This document shows positions 30,272-39,700 of a stretch of DNA of 64,000 nt, piece by piece. The DNA is from Chitinophagaceae bacterium (GTDB lineage Bacteria > Bacteroidota > Bacteroidia > Chitinophagales > Chitinophagaceae), in NCBI GenBank assembly GCA_004028765.1, contig SAIX01000012.1, positions 1 to 64,000 on the forward strand, read 5' to 3'. The notes under the pieces are model-generated. The model did not search any database, was not told where the DNA came from, and worked only from the letters and a program-made list of their open reading frames with translations. The translations under genes and the position numbers were made by a program. The first letter of the stretch is position 1, and the number at the start of each line of letters is the position of its first letter.

Positions 30272-30964
30272 ATGAATTGCCTGATTATTGATGATAATCC
30301 TAAGACCTCAGTGGTTCTTTCGGATCAATTACGCGGACTCCAAATAGTTGCACGGGTACATATCGCCGTGCAACCTTACCTGATCCGTTCGCTAATGGCG
30401 GTAGAGACAATTGATGTGGTTTTAATCCGCGTCCGACTTTGGAATTATGCAGTTTTTGAAAGATTGGAGTACATGCCACTAATCATTTTTCTATGTGGGG
30501 GAAAAGATAAACTGACGGACAAATCGGGTACATCAGTACCCTACCGTTTGCGGGAGCCATATTACCCTGCCGATATACAGTTACTATTTCGTCGCATAGC
30601 GTCTGAAAGGCTCATTGAATCACCATCCTATTTCTTTGTACGCAGTGAAGGCAGGTTTCATAGGGTGTTTTTTGAACATCTTGAGATGATAGAGCGCATG
30701 CAGATGGGTTATGTGAAGATATGGACGCGGTTTACGTTTTTCCTGGTGAGCACTACACTGAACCAACTTCTCCGGCAGGTGCCTGAAGGCCGTTTCATCC
30801 GAGTTAGTGATACGCTCATTCTTCCACTTTCAGAAGCGCGAACTATAGAAGGAGACAGTTATACGTATCGTGGACGCGAGATACTGTTGACTTTTCGTTT
30901 TGCTGCTGCTGCCAGAAAAGAAATGCAGCAGGCTGCTAACTGGTCGAGTTGGCCATCCAATTAG
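30272..30964 (+). CDS. LytTR-type response regulator with degenerate receiver
   Basis: 'MNCLIIDDNPKTSVVL' then 'VVLIRVRLW' lacking phospho-Asp; LytTR-like C-terminus 'VFFEHLEMIERMQMGYVKIWTR...FIRVSDTLILPL'. Confidence 0.65.
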   Translation: MNCLIIDDNPKTSVVLSDQLRGLQIVARVHIAVQPYLIRSLMAVETIDVVLIRVRLWNYAVFERLEYMPLIIFLCGGKDKLTDKSGTSVPYRLREPYYPADIQLLFRRIASERLIESPSYFFVRSEGRFHRVFFEHLEMIERMQMGYVKIWTRFTFFLVSTTLNQLLRQVPEGRFIRVSDTLILPLSEARTIEGDSYTYRGREILLTFRFAAAARKEMQQAANWSSWPSN

Positions 30965-30992
30965 TTTTTTCTCATGTGCGTTTATATAACAG

Positions 30993-31014
30993 CCGGTGCG
31001 ATTCTTCGCACCGG
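30993..31014 (+). terminator. Intrinsic terminator-like hairpin before panD
   Basis: CCGGTGCGA-TTCT-TCGCACCGG then AATTTT. Confidence 0.5.
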
Positions 31015-31043
31015 AATTTTAAAAAGATGACCAAGGAATTGAT

Positions 31044-31421
31044 ATGATGATACAAGTATTAAGGGCCAAGATCCATCACGCCACCATCACAGAGGCTAAT
31101 CTGCAGTATGTAGGTAGCCTGACATTAGATGAAGACCTGATGGATGCGGCAGGCATGTTCGAATTTGAAAAGATACAGGTCGTGAACGTGAACAATGGCG
31201 AGCGGATTGAGACCTACCTGATCAAAGGAAAGAGAGGCAGCCAGGTCTGTTGCCTGAATGGGCCCGCAGCAAGAAAAGGTATGAAGGGAGATATGGTCAT
31301 CATTTTGAGTTATGGACTCGTGGAAATCGGTAAGGCTAAAACATGGTACCCGATCATCGTGCATCCGTTAGCAGGTAATCTATTACCTGCCGAACGTTCA
31401 GTAAAGACAGTTGATTCATAA
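31044..31421 (+). CDS. panD: Aspartate 1-decarboxylase
   Basis: '[33 protein letters not shown]' with GS self-cleavage site, '[20 protein letters not shown]'. Confidence 0.92.
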   Translation: MMIQVLRAKIHHATITEANLQYVGSLTLDEDLMDAAGMFEFEKIQVVNVNNGERIETYLIKGKRGSQVCCLNGPAARKGMKGDMVIILSYGLVEIGKAKTWYPIIVHPLAGNLLPAERSVKTVDS

Positions 31422-31549
31422 CAGGTATAGTTTTAGTTACAAGCAAGGACCAGGACTGCGGCGGTTTCAGCCCCGCCTGCAGTTCTTCCTTCAACAAGGC
31501 AATTTTCTCATGTTCGATGTTAGTTTTTGATAGACATTATTCGAGCAAC

Positions 31550-31578
31550 GGCCGGGATTTCTATCCTGGCCCCTTTTT
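31550..31578 (+). terminator. Terminator-like hairpin downstream of panD
   Basis: GGCCGGGAT-TTCT-ATCCTGGCC then CCTTTTT. Confidence 0.55.
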
Positions 31579-31610
31579 AAGATATTCCGAAAGGATTCGG
31601 CTACCAATAC

Positions 31611-31703
31611 ATGCAAGTCGCGCGATTTGCATCACCGGCGCCTCGCGAGTGCCGGGCTGGCATTAGCCGACGGCGGGCGGATAAAACCGCCTGCCCATTT
31701 TTA
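31611..31703 (+). ncRNA. Candidate structured RNA: consecutive hairpins ending in terminator
   Basis: ATGCAAGTCG/CGATTTGCAT; CCGGCGC/GTGCCGG; GGCGGGCGG-ATAAAA-CCGCCTGCC then CATTTTT. Confidence 0.35.
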
Positions 31704-31827
31704 AGATCCTTTGTTCTTCCGGAAGATACCCATCTTCAGCAGGAACGGGAAGGTATTGCCCTGCCCCGGAACTCAATATGCATGTACGCCGGTGACGCTT
31801 CAGGTAGTCACCAAAACGTAAGCATAT

Positions 31828-33093
31828 ATGAAAAAAATGGTTTTACTACTGGGTGTCGTATTGGTACTCAGCTCTTGCAGGAAAATGATATCCAACAATC
31901 CTGCAGATCATGTCCGCACTATTCTTTCCGCACAACTCAGTGAGCCTGATCTCTTGTCGGTAAACTGGCAGAGTCTCCAATCTGCACCGTTAAGCAACCA
32001 TCACCGACTGTATCTTCTGCAGATGGGTAAAGAAAATATCGTACTTGAAACCAATGAGCAAGATGATTTTGTCAAAGGCGCTATTTACCAGACAGCAGGT
32101 AAAGTCAGTAAGGTAAATGGTAAGGGTGTTTTCAATGGAAGTTTTCAGTGGTCAGACCTGCAAAGAAATAATCACTTGCAGTATAGTATCGAAGACGGTG
32201 TGGTAAGCCAATTGCATACTTTCAAAGAAGTAGGTGCAAACGGGATCGGACAGCGGATCACGATGAAGGAATGTACTGACTGCACGCTCCCGGAGGTAAT
32301 CGTAGGTGCATCTTATCCGAGTGGTGGCGGCATTTCCTACGGCGCATGGTTGAGCCTGCTTTCGATGTTCAATATGGGCGGCCCTGCGGATTATATACTT
32401 ATCGACTGGTCAAGCGGTGGCGGCGGTGGTGGTGTTAACTCGGCTCCGGTAATCACCATCGATTTGGAGGCGCCGGAAAACAAAACTAAAATAGAGCCTA
32501 AGAAATATACAGACTGCTTTGGTTCTATTCCCGATAACAGCACTACGCTCTATACAGTAACTATTTCTACCGATCTGCCCAGCGATGGACATCCTGAAAT
32601 CTTTTATAACTGGCATGATATGTCTCCCGGTCATGCTTTTGTTGAACTGAACAAATCCACTCCTTATGGAGGTGTGGCGCAAAGCTTTGGATTTTATCCT
32701 ACCAGCAGTTACAAACTCCTTCCGCTCGATAATAGTACCAGCTTAGCTGCAAAAGTTGTCGACGACGGGGGGCATGAATACCAGGCACGTTATACCATTT
32801 CGGTAACGGCTTCACAATTCCAGGCCGCGGTCTACGCAGTTAATAATGCACGTGACTTATACAATGTGGGTCTGTATAACTGTACAGATTTTGCACTCGA
32901 TGTGTTTAATGCAGCAGGTGGCAATCTCACTATCCCAAAACATGCGATCCCCGGATTTGAAGTAGATGGCGGCAGTAATACACCGCAGGGATTATATGAG
33001 AAGATTCAGTCCCTGAAAAATAGCGGCACCACCGGTACGACTACTACCAACAGCAAAGAATATGGCGGTAGCAGTAAAGGACCTTGTAATTAA
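31828..33093 (+). CDS. Secreted lipoprotein, unknown
   Basis: Lipobox 'VLVLSSCRKM'; Gly-rich linker; 'HAFVELNKS...YNCTDFALDVFNAAGG'. Confidence 0.6.
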   Translation: MKKMVLLLGVVLVLSSCRKMISNNPADHVRTILSAQLSEPDLLSVNWQSLQSAPLSNHHRLYLLQMGKENIVLETNEQDDFVKGAIYQTAGKVSKVNGKGVFNGSFQWSDLQRNNHLQYSIEDGVVSQLHTFKEVGANGIGQRITMKECTDCTLPEVIVGASYPSGGGISYGAWLSLLSMFNMGGPADYILIDWSSGGGGGGVNSAPVITIDLEAPENKTKIEPKKYTDCFGSIPDNSTTLYTVTISTDLPSDGHPEIFYNWHDMSPGHAFVELNKSTPYGGVAQSFGFYPTSSYKLLPLDNSTSLAAKVVDDGGHEYQARYTISVTASQFQAAVYAVNNARDLYNVGLYNCTDFALDVFNAAGGNLTIPKHAIPGFEVDGGSNTPQGLYEKIQSLKNSGTTGTTTTNSKEYGGSSKGPCN

Positions 33094-33108
33094 TCTAAAA
33101 TCAACACC

Positions 33109-33492
33109 ATGAAACAATCCACGGTCACTACTATCATGACTCATCCATTTCTGCAATGCTTAAGTTTTTGTATCATCCTGATCAACGGCCAGGTATTTGC
33201 TGCACCGTATGGCTGGTATATCCGTTATGCGATGCCGGATGGTGAGTGGTTCGCCTATATTGGCGCTGCAGGAATTCTTGTTACTGCTATCAGCATTTTC
33301 GGGTTAAGAAAAATTTTGCAGGGTACGGGTCTATTACTCATGTGGCTGTCGCTGATCCTCTTTATTGCGCAGACCACCCATGCAATGCGCTCGCAGCTGG
33401 TTGATGGACCGTTTGCACCTATCACGTACCTACTCTTTGTGGTAGTGACCGTGTTGATTGTTACAAACTATATAAAATGGAAGAGCTATTGA
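33109..33492 (+). CDS. Small membrane protein
   Basis: 127 aa with several hydrophobic segments. Confidence 0.5.
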   Translation: MKQSTVTTIMTHPFLQCLSFCIILINGQVFAAPYGWYIRYAMPDGEWFAYIGAAGILVTAISIFGLRKILQGTGLLLMWLSLILFIAQTTHAMRSQLVDGPFAPITYLLFVVVTVLIVTNYIKWKSY

Positions 33493-34049
33493 AGCTGCTG
33501 CAAGGATTTCATCCTGTTGCAGATGAGTTACAAATATTTTTATTGCACCACTTACCCAAAGAAACCCATCGTGCGAATAAGATCATCTTACACGAGGGGG
33601 AAGTATGTGATTGGGTGGCATTCGTGGAACGCGGTCTCATTAAAATCTATTATGAGTGCGATGATATGAGCGAACGTATTGTGTGGTTTCACAAAGAAGG
33701 CGATGTAATCGGTTCGATGAAGAGCTATTACTCTGGACTTCCATCGAAGCTTACTATACGGGCGATGGAGGAAACGCATATCCGGAAGATACGGCGTGCA
33801 GAGTTAGATGCGCTGATGGCTAAGTTCCCGGAATTTAATATCAATGCGCGGAAGATCACCGAACTGTATTATGCCATGAGCGAGGATCATGTAATCCTGC
33901 TGGCGATGCCGCCAAAAGAACGGTATAAAAAACTGCAGGAGGAGTATCCGTGGATACTGGAAGATAAACGGATCAAGGATTATATGGTGGCGGCGTATCT
34001 GGGGATTAATAAAGCTACCTTAAGCCTCTATCGGAACGGAGGAGCTTAA
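33477..34049 (+). CDS. Crp/Fnr-family regulator
   Basis: cNMP-binding-like 'LHEGEVCDWVAFVERGLIKIYYE...EGDVIGSMKSYYSG' and C-terminal HTH 'DYMVAAYLGINKATLSLYR'. Confidence 0.85.
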   Translation: MEELLKLLQGFHPVADELQIFLLHHLPKETHRANKIILHEGEVCDWVAFVERGLIKIYYECDDMSERIVWFHKEGDVIGSMKSYYSGLPSKLTIRAMEETHIRKIRRAELDALMAKFPEFNINARKITELYYAMSEDHVILLAMPPKERYKKLQEEYPWILEDKRIKDYMVAAYLGINKATLSLYRNGGA

Positions 34050-34075
34050 ATGAGCTAAATGTTATCACAGTAATT

Positions 34076-34104
34076 GCATAATAACAAGTAAATTGTTATT
34101 ATGC
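34076..34104. promoter_or_regulatory. Operator/terminator-like perfect inverted repeat
   Basis: GCATAATAACAA-GTAAA-TTGTTATTATGC, 12-bp arms, contains ATAACA-N7-TGTTAT; followed by TTTTT. Confidence 0.6.
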
Positions 34105-34163
34105 TTTTTAGTTTAAATTATTGATATATATTAAGTTGTGAATAAATTAACATATTTTGCATT

Positions 34164-34182
34164 ATAACAAATATTGTGTTAT
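34164..34182. promoter_or_regulatory. Second ATAACA-N7-TGTTAT operator
   Basis: ATAACA-AATATTG-TGTTAT overlapping the -33 element. Confidence 0.55.
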
Positions 34183-34204
34183 TTTAATAATTATGTTATA
34201 TTTG
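34174..34204 (+). promoter_or_regulatory. Bacteroidota promoter for AbiE-like operon
   Basis: TTG-N20-TATATTTG; predicted start site falls about at the GTG start (34209). Confidence 0.65.
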
Positions 34205-34208
34205 AATA

Positions 34209-35192
34209 GTGAATACAGTCGCACGACATATTAAAGATGATTTTGGGATTTCGATCCAGATACAACCCCTAGATAGATCGGAACTTGCGCGCCTACCCCT
34301 TTTTGTGCGGAGCGGCGTTGAACTTTATGAAGGTAAACTTAGTGGTGTACCGGTTTTGTGGGCTGAAAAAAAAGACCTGGAAGAAATAACCCCGACCAAA
34401 CTCAGAAAACAGGTTGAGCAACTGGAAAAGTATTTTCAGAAAATAGTTGTGTTCATATTGCCTAAGTTGGAGAGTTGGATTCGTAGTCGGCTGATCGAAA
34501 ACCAGGTTGCTTTCGTCGAACCCGGGCGGCAGCTGTATATTCCGCAGCTCTTTTTACAATTGAGTGAAATCCCGGCCAGAGGGGGGCGGAAGCTAATAGT
34601 GGACAAGCTTAGTTTTCCTGCGCAAAGTTTTATAATCGATCATTTAAACCAAGGACAATCAATGAGTGGGAGTTTCCAGGAACTCGCACGTCGCATTGAC
34701 TGTTCGGCTATGACGATATCGCGTATCGCGCGGGAATTGGAATCCTTAGAGATTGTAACCATCGAAGGGGGGAGACCAAAGCAAATGGTATTTACCCGGG
34801 AGGGAAAAGCGCTTTGGGAAAAGGCCCATCCCTTCCTCAGCTCACCTGTCAAGGAAATATGGTTCACCAATGAGCAACTTTCGGTCAATCATTTTGTGAA
34901 GGCGGGTAACAGTGCGCTCTCGGCTTATACTGATATAAATGATATATACCCGCAGACCTTTGCTATAGGAAAAGAGTCTTTTAAAGACATGCGCGACAGT
35001 GGCATGGTTACTGATCTCAATAAATACGAGGGCAGGTTTCTTATAGAAGTCTGGCATTATGATCCGCTAATCATTCGCCATGAAGGTGGACTGGTGGATC
35101 GCTTATCGTTGTATCTAACCATGGAGGGCGTATCGCGGGACGACCGTGTAAAAGCTGCATTGGAAGAACTTTTAAAAGAGCATACATGGTAA
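34209..35192 (+). CDS. AbiEi-like antitoxin (winged-helix)
   Basis: HTH 'GSFQELARRIDCSAMTISRIARELESLEIVTIEGGRPKQMVFTREGKALWEKA'; overlaps nucleotidyltransferase gene. Confidence 0.7.
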   Translation: MNTVARHIKDDFGISIQIQPLDRSELARLPLFVRSGVELYEGKLSGVPVLWAEKKDLEEITPTKLRKQVEQLEKYFQKIVVFILPKLESWIRSRLIENQVAFVEPGRQLYIPQLFLQLSEIPARGGRKLIVDKLSFPAQSFIIDHLNQGQSMSGSFQELARRIDCSAMTISRIARELESLEIVTIEGGRPKQMVFTREGKALWEKAHPFLSSPVKEIWFTNEQLSVNHFVKAGNSALSAYTDINDIYPQTFAIGKESFKDMRDSGMVTDLNKYEGRFLIEVWHYDPLIIRHEGGLVDRLSLYLTMEGVSRDDRVKAALEELLKEHTW

Positions 35193-35953
35193 TCGGACTC
35201 GATCTGTTCACGGAACACTTCAGTGATTATACAGATCATTATATACTGATAGGTGGATCTGCCTGTGATGTCCAGATGGCAGCGAGAAATGAAGAGTTTA
35301 GGGCCACAAAGGATCTTGATATTATTCTTGTTGTAGAGGCCCTAAGCCCTGACTTTGTGAACCATTTCTGGGATTTTATCAAAGGGGGTGAATATGCAAT
35401 TGCTGAGGTAGGCAATAAAAAAAGATTTTATCGGTTTGTCAAACCCCATGTCGACGGTTATCCTGTCAGGATAGAGCTTTTCTCTCGTCATCCGGAGACC
35501 TTGCCTGATCCGCCAGCAGATATGTATATCACAGATATTCCGACAGAGGAAGAGGCCTCGAGCCTATCTGCTATATTGCTTGATGATGCGTATTACGGAT
35601 TTGCCATCGATAACTGTGATATTATCGAGGGATTACGGTTGGCAAATGATCGATGCCTTGTCTGTCTTAAAACGCGCGCATTTTTGAATAATAGGGAAAG
35701 AAAGGCAAATGGTGCTGATATCCATGATGTAGATATTTACAAACATAGACGCGATGTATTACAATTGATGGGGGTTATCGATCCAGCTATCGTAGTCTCG
35801 GTGCCCGAAACCATACAAAATGATCTTAAAAACTTCATTGCTTATGTTAATGAAGAACCAGATACGATCCAGCAGATATTAAAGGACATAGAGCTTGACA
35901 CCAGTCCCGATGAGGTAGTTAAACTGATGCGGAATATTTTTTCACTTACCTAA
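35186..35953 (+). CDS. AbiEii-like nucleotidyltransferase
   Basis: 'YILIGGSACDVQM...FRATKDLDIILV' NTase GS...DxD motif. Confidence 0.75.
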   Translation: MVIGLDLFTEHFSDYTDHYILIGGSACDVQMAARNEEFRATKDLDIILVVEALSPDFVNHFWDFIKGGEYAIAEVGNKKRFYRFVKPHVDGYPVRIELFSRHPETLPDPPADMYITDIPTEEEASSLSAILLDDAYYGFAIDNCDIIEGLRLANDRCLVCLKTRAFLNNRERKANGADIHDVDIYKHRRDVLQLMGVIDPAIVVSVPETIQNDLKNFIAYVNEEPDTIQQILKDIELDTSPDEVVKLMRNIFSLT

Positions 35954-35961
35954 ATACCGCT

Positions 35962-36744
35962 ATGCCAAACAATATCGATAGCTGGCTTCAGTTAACACCA
36001 TCTGACTGGCTGGTAAGGGATCGTTACGAGGTGTTAAGTGAGAATGAAAAGCGCACTCGTTTTGAGTTAGTCGATAAACTCATGCTACCACTTCCTAAAA
36101 GAGTGCCCCATGATTTCAAAGACTTAAGAGGATTACTGCAGTACGAATGGCGAATGATAATCGATGCATACCGGGTTAATTTTGAAGATAAGTATTGCTA
36201 TGAATCCGTCGAAGAGGCTTTTGATGATTGGGATCTTTGGAGCGAGGACGACGAAGAGATTAAAAGCCTTCATATCAATACCGATGTTTGGATTGCTCAA
36301 GCTAGGTCGGTTTTTGGGGAGAAGATCAAGCATTTCTACAGTGCGCTTGCTACGGAACAAGATTATAATAAACATTTTTCGAACCCAAACTGGCCGGATC
36401 AAAGAATTATTGCGGAATCCTATAAAAGAGCCTTGCTGTTGCCACTTGTCGATACAAACTACCTCGATCAGATGTTCGTTCAAATGGCGGAATATTTTTC
36501 AGATGCTATTTATTACAACCACTGCTTTAAATTCATTGTCGAAACGGACCAACTTTGTGGTTACTCCCAAGGAATACCTTGTACGCATTTGCTATTCAAG
36601 CTTGATCCGGTTCAGATTATTTACCATGTCTACCCGATACCTGATAAGGAGATCGCGCCTAATAAGGCTGAGTGGATGGAACTGGAAGATGGCGAAGAGA
36701 TTGTCTGTGACAATTTAATGGATGCGGATGCATTGAATGCATAG
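35962..36744 (+). CDS. Hypothetical protein linked to AbiE-like pair
   Basis: 260 aa, 8 bp downstream of the NTase, same strand. Confidence 0.5.
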   Translation: MPNNIDSWLQLTPSDWLVRDRYEVLSENEKRTRFELVDKLMLPLPKRVPHDFKDLRGLLQYEWRMIIDAYRVNFEDKYCYESVEEAFDDWDLWSEDDEEIKSLHINTDVWIAQARSVFGEKIKHFYSALATEQDYNKHFSNPNWPDQRIIAESYKRALLLPLVDTNYLDQMFVQMAEYFSDAIYYNHCFKFIVETDQLCGYSQGIPCTHLLFKLDPVQIIYHVYPIPDKEIAPNKAEWMELEDGEEIVCDNLMDADALNA

Positions 36745-36764
36745 AGAATCAACGCAAAAAACAG

Positions 36765-39700
36765 ATGCCAAGATTCGATACAATAGCTTTTTTCAAACGG
36801 TTTGATAAAGCGCAGATGCTTGTATTGCTACAAGCGATCAGTTGTCATCCATCGAATCAAAAATACACGCATCGTTTTGAACATCTTATCGCACTGTTGC
36901 TTGGAATACCAGAAGCAGGGTTTGCGAGTCGGGTTGTGCAACGGTCGGATCTCGTTTTTCTTTTTGAAAAAATAAGCGCACAATATGAAAACGATTTTGG
37001 CTCAGTAGAAGATTTTCAAGGCTTCTCGCAGCTGGCGCTTATCCCTTTGTTTTATGGGCAAAGAAAATATCACATCTTTTATAGTTGTTTTGAAAGACCG
37101 GTTGAAAACTGGCAGCAATTAGTTGATATCATCGAGACAACAAAAAATAGCGAGAAGACGCTTTCTTCTTTTAAGGAGGCAATGATGCATTCATTACAGA
37201 TGCAAACTGATTTGCTAAAATGTATCCTAAAACAGGATGGTATCGACCAGGAGTACCATCATCCATACGTTCCCGATGAGTGTTTTTTGCAATCGGTGGC
37301 GCCTTATTTCAATGCTTACAGTGATCAGATAAGGATGTTTTTCGATCCTGAATCTATCGCGCATTTAAAAGAAGAGGATTTGCTGGAACTTACACCAAAT
37401 GTTGGTGATCTTTTTCAGGGTTTATACGTCAGCATCCACGGAAAACTTTATTGGTTGATGCCGCAGGTGCATTATAGTGTGTTGGTTCAATACCTTTTTA
37501 ATATTTTGGATTCAGATAATGACACGAGGACGGAATCCTGGAATGGCTTGTATAATAGGTGCCAGCGGCAGCTACTTAGTACATTCCACAAGAGTAGCCG
37601 AATTGTGGCTATCACGACACAAGAGCAGCGCCATATTCTTCGTGCGCCGGAGCTCCTATTCCTGTTTGACCTAAACAAGATATTTTTTTTCCAGATCATT
37701 CCCCATAGTCATGGGAAAAGTCTTATGCATACACTTGAAAAATGCAATGCCGCTACGGAGAAAATCATGCACAATATTAATAACCAGGAGGCGGTGGTTG
37801 TTTTTCCATCAGAACAGAGTGTTGGAATGGGTATTGCTCCTGCGAATCTTGAATTCCATGTGGTATATGTTATGGAAAACCTCCAAAACAGTTATTCGTA
37901 TAAGAGGATGCTAGGCGGAAGCAATTGGTCTAATTGGTATTTCGAGTTTGCGGATCTGGCCCAGGTATTAAAAATGCTCGAAACGCCTTTGGAGTTTTAT
38001 AAATTTCTGGGTGAAGATGAATGGTTACTGGAGAATTGTCAAATGCCATTGGGTAGTGAGTTTATGGACCGATTTATTTGTTTCTATCGAAATGGACGTA
38101 CCTATTCAAGAATGGCGGAACTGCCAGAAATGGTATATTTCAAGCATCACCAATGGAGCCGTTACTATTTTGAGAAAACCTTCGAGCGATATAAGGCTAA
38201 TCCAAAGCTTTTTGAAGCAATGGGTTTACAGTTTTGCAAGTATGATGATATAACTCATTATAGGAACAATGTCTACAGGCTTGCGAACACATCCCGTTAC
38301 GATCAGATGTATCTGGTCCAATTGCCTGACAGGTTTATCACCATTTACCTTGCGGATGATCCGCTGGCTTTAAGTTTTGAAGAATACAGGTTTGGGTATG
38401 AAGTGCTGGCGGCTATGTTTGGCGATTTTCTGGACCGTGCAGGTACTGTCGTTTCATCGGCGTTGGTTAGATATGGTATCGAGGATCTCTGCATTTACAT
38501 TTTTCCGCAGAATTATATTTCGTTAAAAGAGTTGTCGTTTTTGGAGGACAGTGCAAAAGAAATAACAAGGGATAATCCATTTGCTTTAACAGCATCTTTT
38601 AATGGAGGTAAAAAAACAGTGTATTGCCTCTACGACCACAAGAACATCCATCCATATTTTGCAGCAGAAGATAATTCTGCAGAGAGAAGGCTTTATCGGG
38701 AGTTACTTACCCAGATTTTTTCTACAGGTGATGAAGAAAGCAGTGGTTTGATAGTATCATTGATAGAGCTGTCAGTGCCGTTGGGAAGAAAGGGTTACTC
38801 TATGGACGAGGTGGAGATTGAAAACATTGATATTAGACATTATCAAAAGCCGCCTCAGTCCACCCAAACGGATCGCGGTAAGGTCAGACGTTTAATCGCC
38901 GGTTACCTTAAGGAAAATAATTATGAACCGCGAGTATACGATGGATCGCAAGCAATGGATCTTGCTTATCAGCTATACCTCTTTTTACATTCCCAACTTA
39001 AAGAGGAAATCAAAAATTCCGACCCTGAAATTATTATTTACGCCTATCGTCAGCTGGAATATAATGAAGGGCTAGCAGAGAGACAGAAGCTGCAATTGGG
39101 CATGCAGGCAGATAGGGTCACCGATTATAAAGTAGCGGACAAATTAAAGGAATCGGTTGCAGATGCCATCGCCACAGCCTCGACGATCCGCTATATCATA
39201 CATGCCTGTTTGCAAACCAGGCCAGATGGAAATAATTATATCACCGAGTCCTCCTGGACCTATCTGATGGCAATGGCCGAACAGATTATACAGACAGCCA
39301 TGCTGTACGATTATATCAAATACGGACTGGTGAATCATACCATTCTGATTAACGAGTATCATGAGTTCCAGGAAGTAATAACAGGTGGCAAATTTGAAAT
39401 GAATAGCTACCTGGATCAAGAGGCGGCCAGTAAGGTAAGTTTGGTCAGAAATGCTTTCAAAAATGCTAAAACGGATCGTAAAAAAAATGAAGTGTCTGAA
39501 GAATTTGAAGAATGGGAGGGTGAGTTCTCAAAGGTATTCTCGCAGCAATTCGGGGTTTCATACGACAATATCATTGTGGTTCTTTATGTGATTTCAAAAG
39601 CCGATTATGACACAGTTCAGAACTTCCCTGTAAGTTTTGCTAGCAAAGTGCAGTTGACAGACATCATACTATCCAATATGACAATAGACCTTACCCGCGA

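Noticed and set aside
31607-31625. AATACATGCAAGTCGCGCG resembles the 16S rRNA V1 signature
   Set aside because: Only about 15 nt match; flanking sequence forms unrelated hairpins, so no rRNA gene or fragment is claimed
36164-36718. 184-aa alternate-frame ORF
   Set aside because: Inside the 260-aa ORF which has better codon usage and operon spacing
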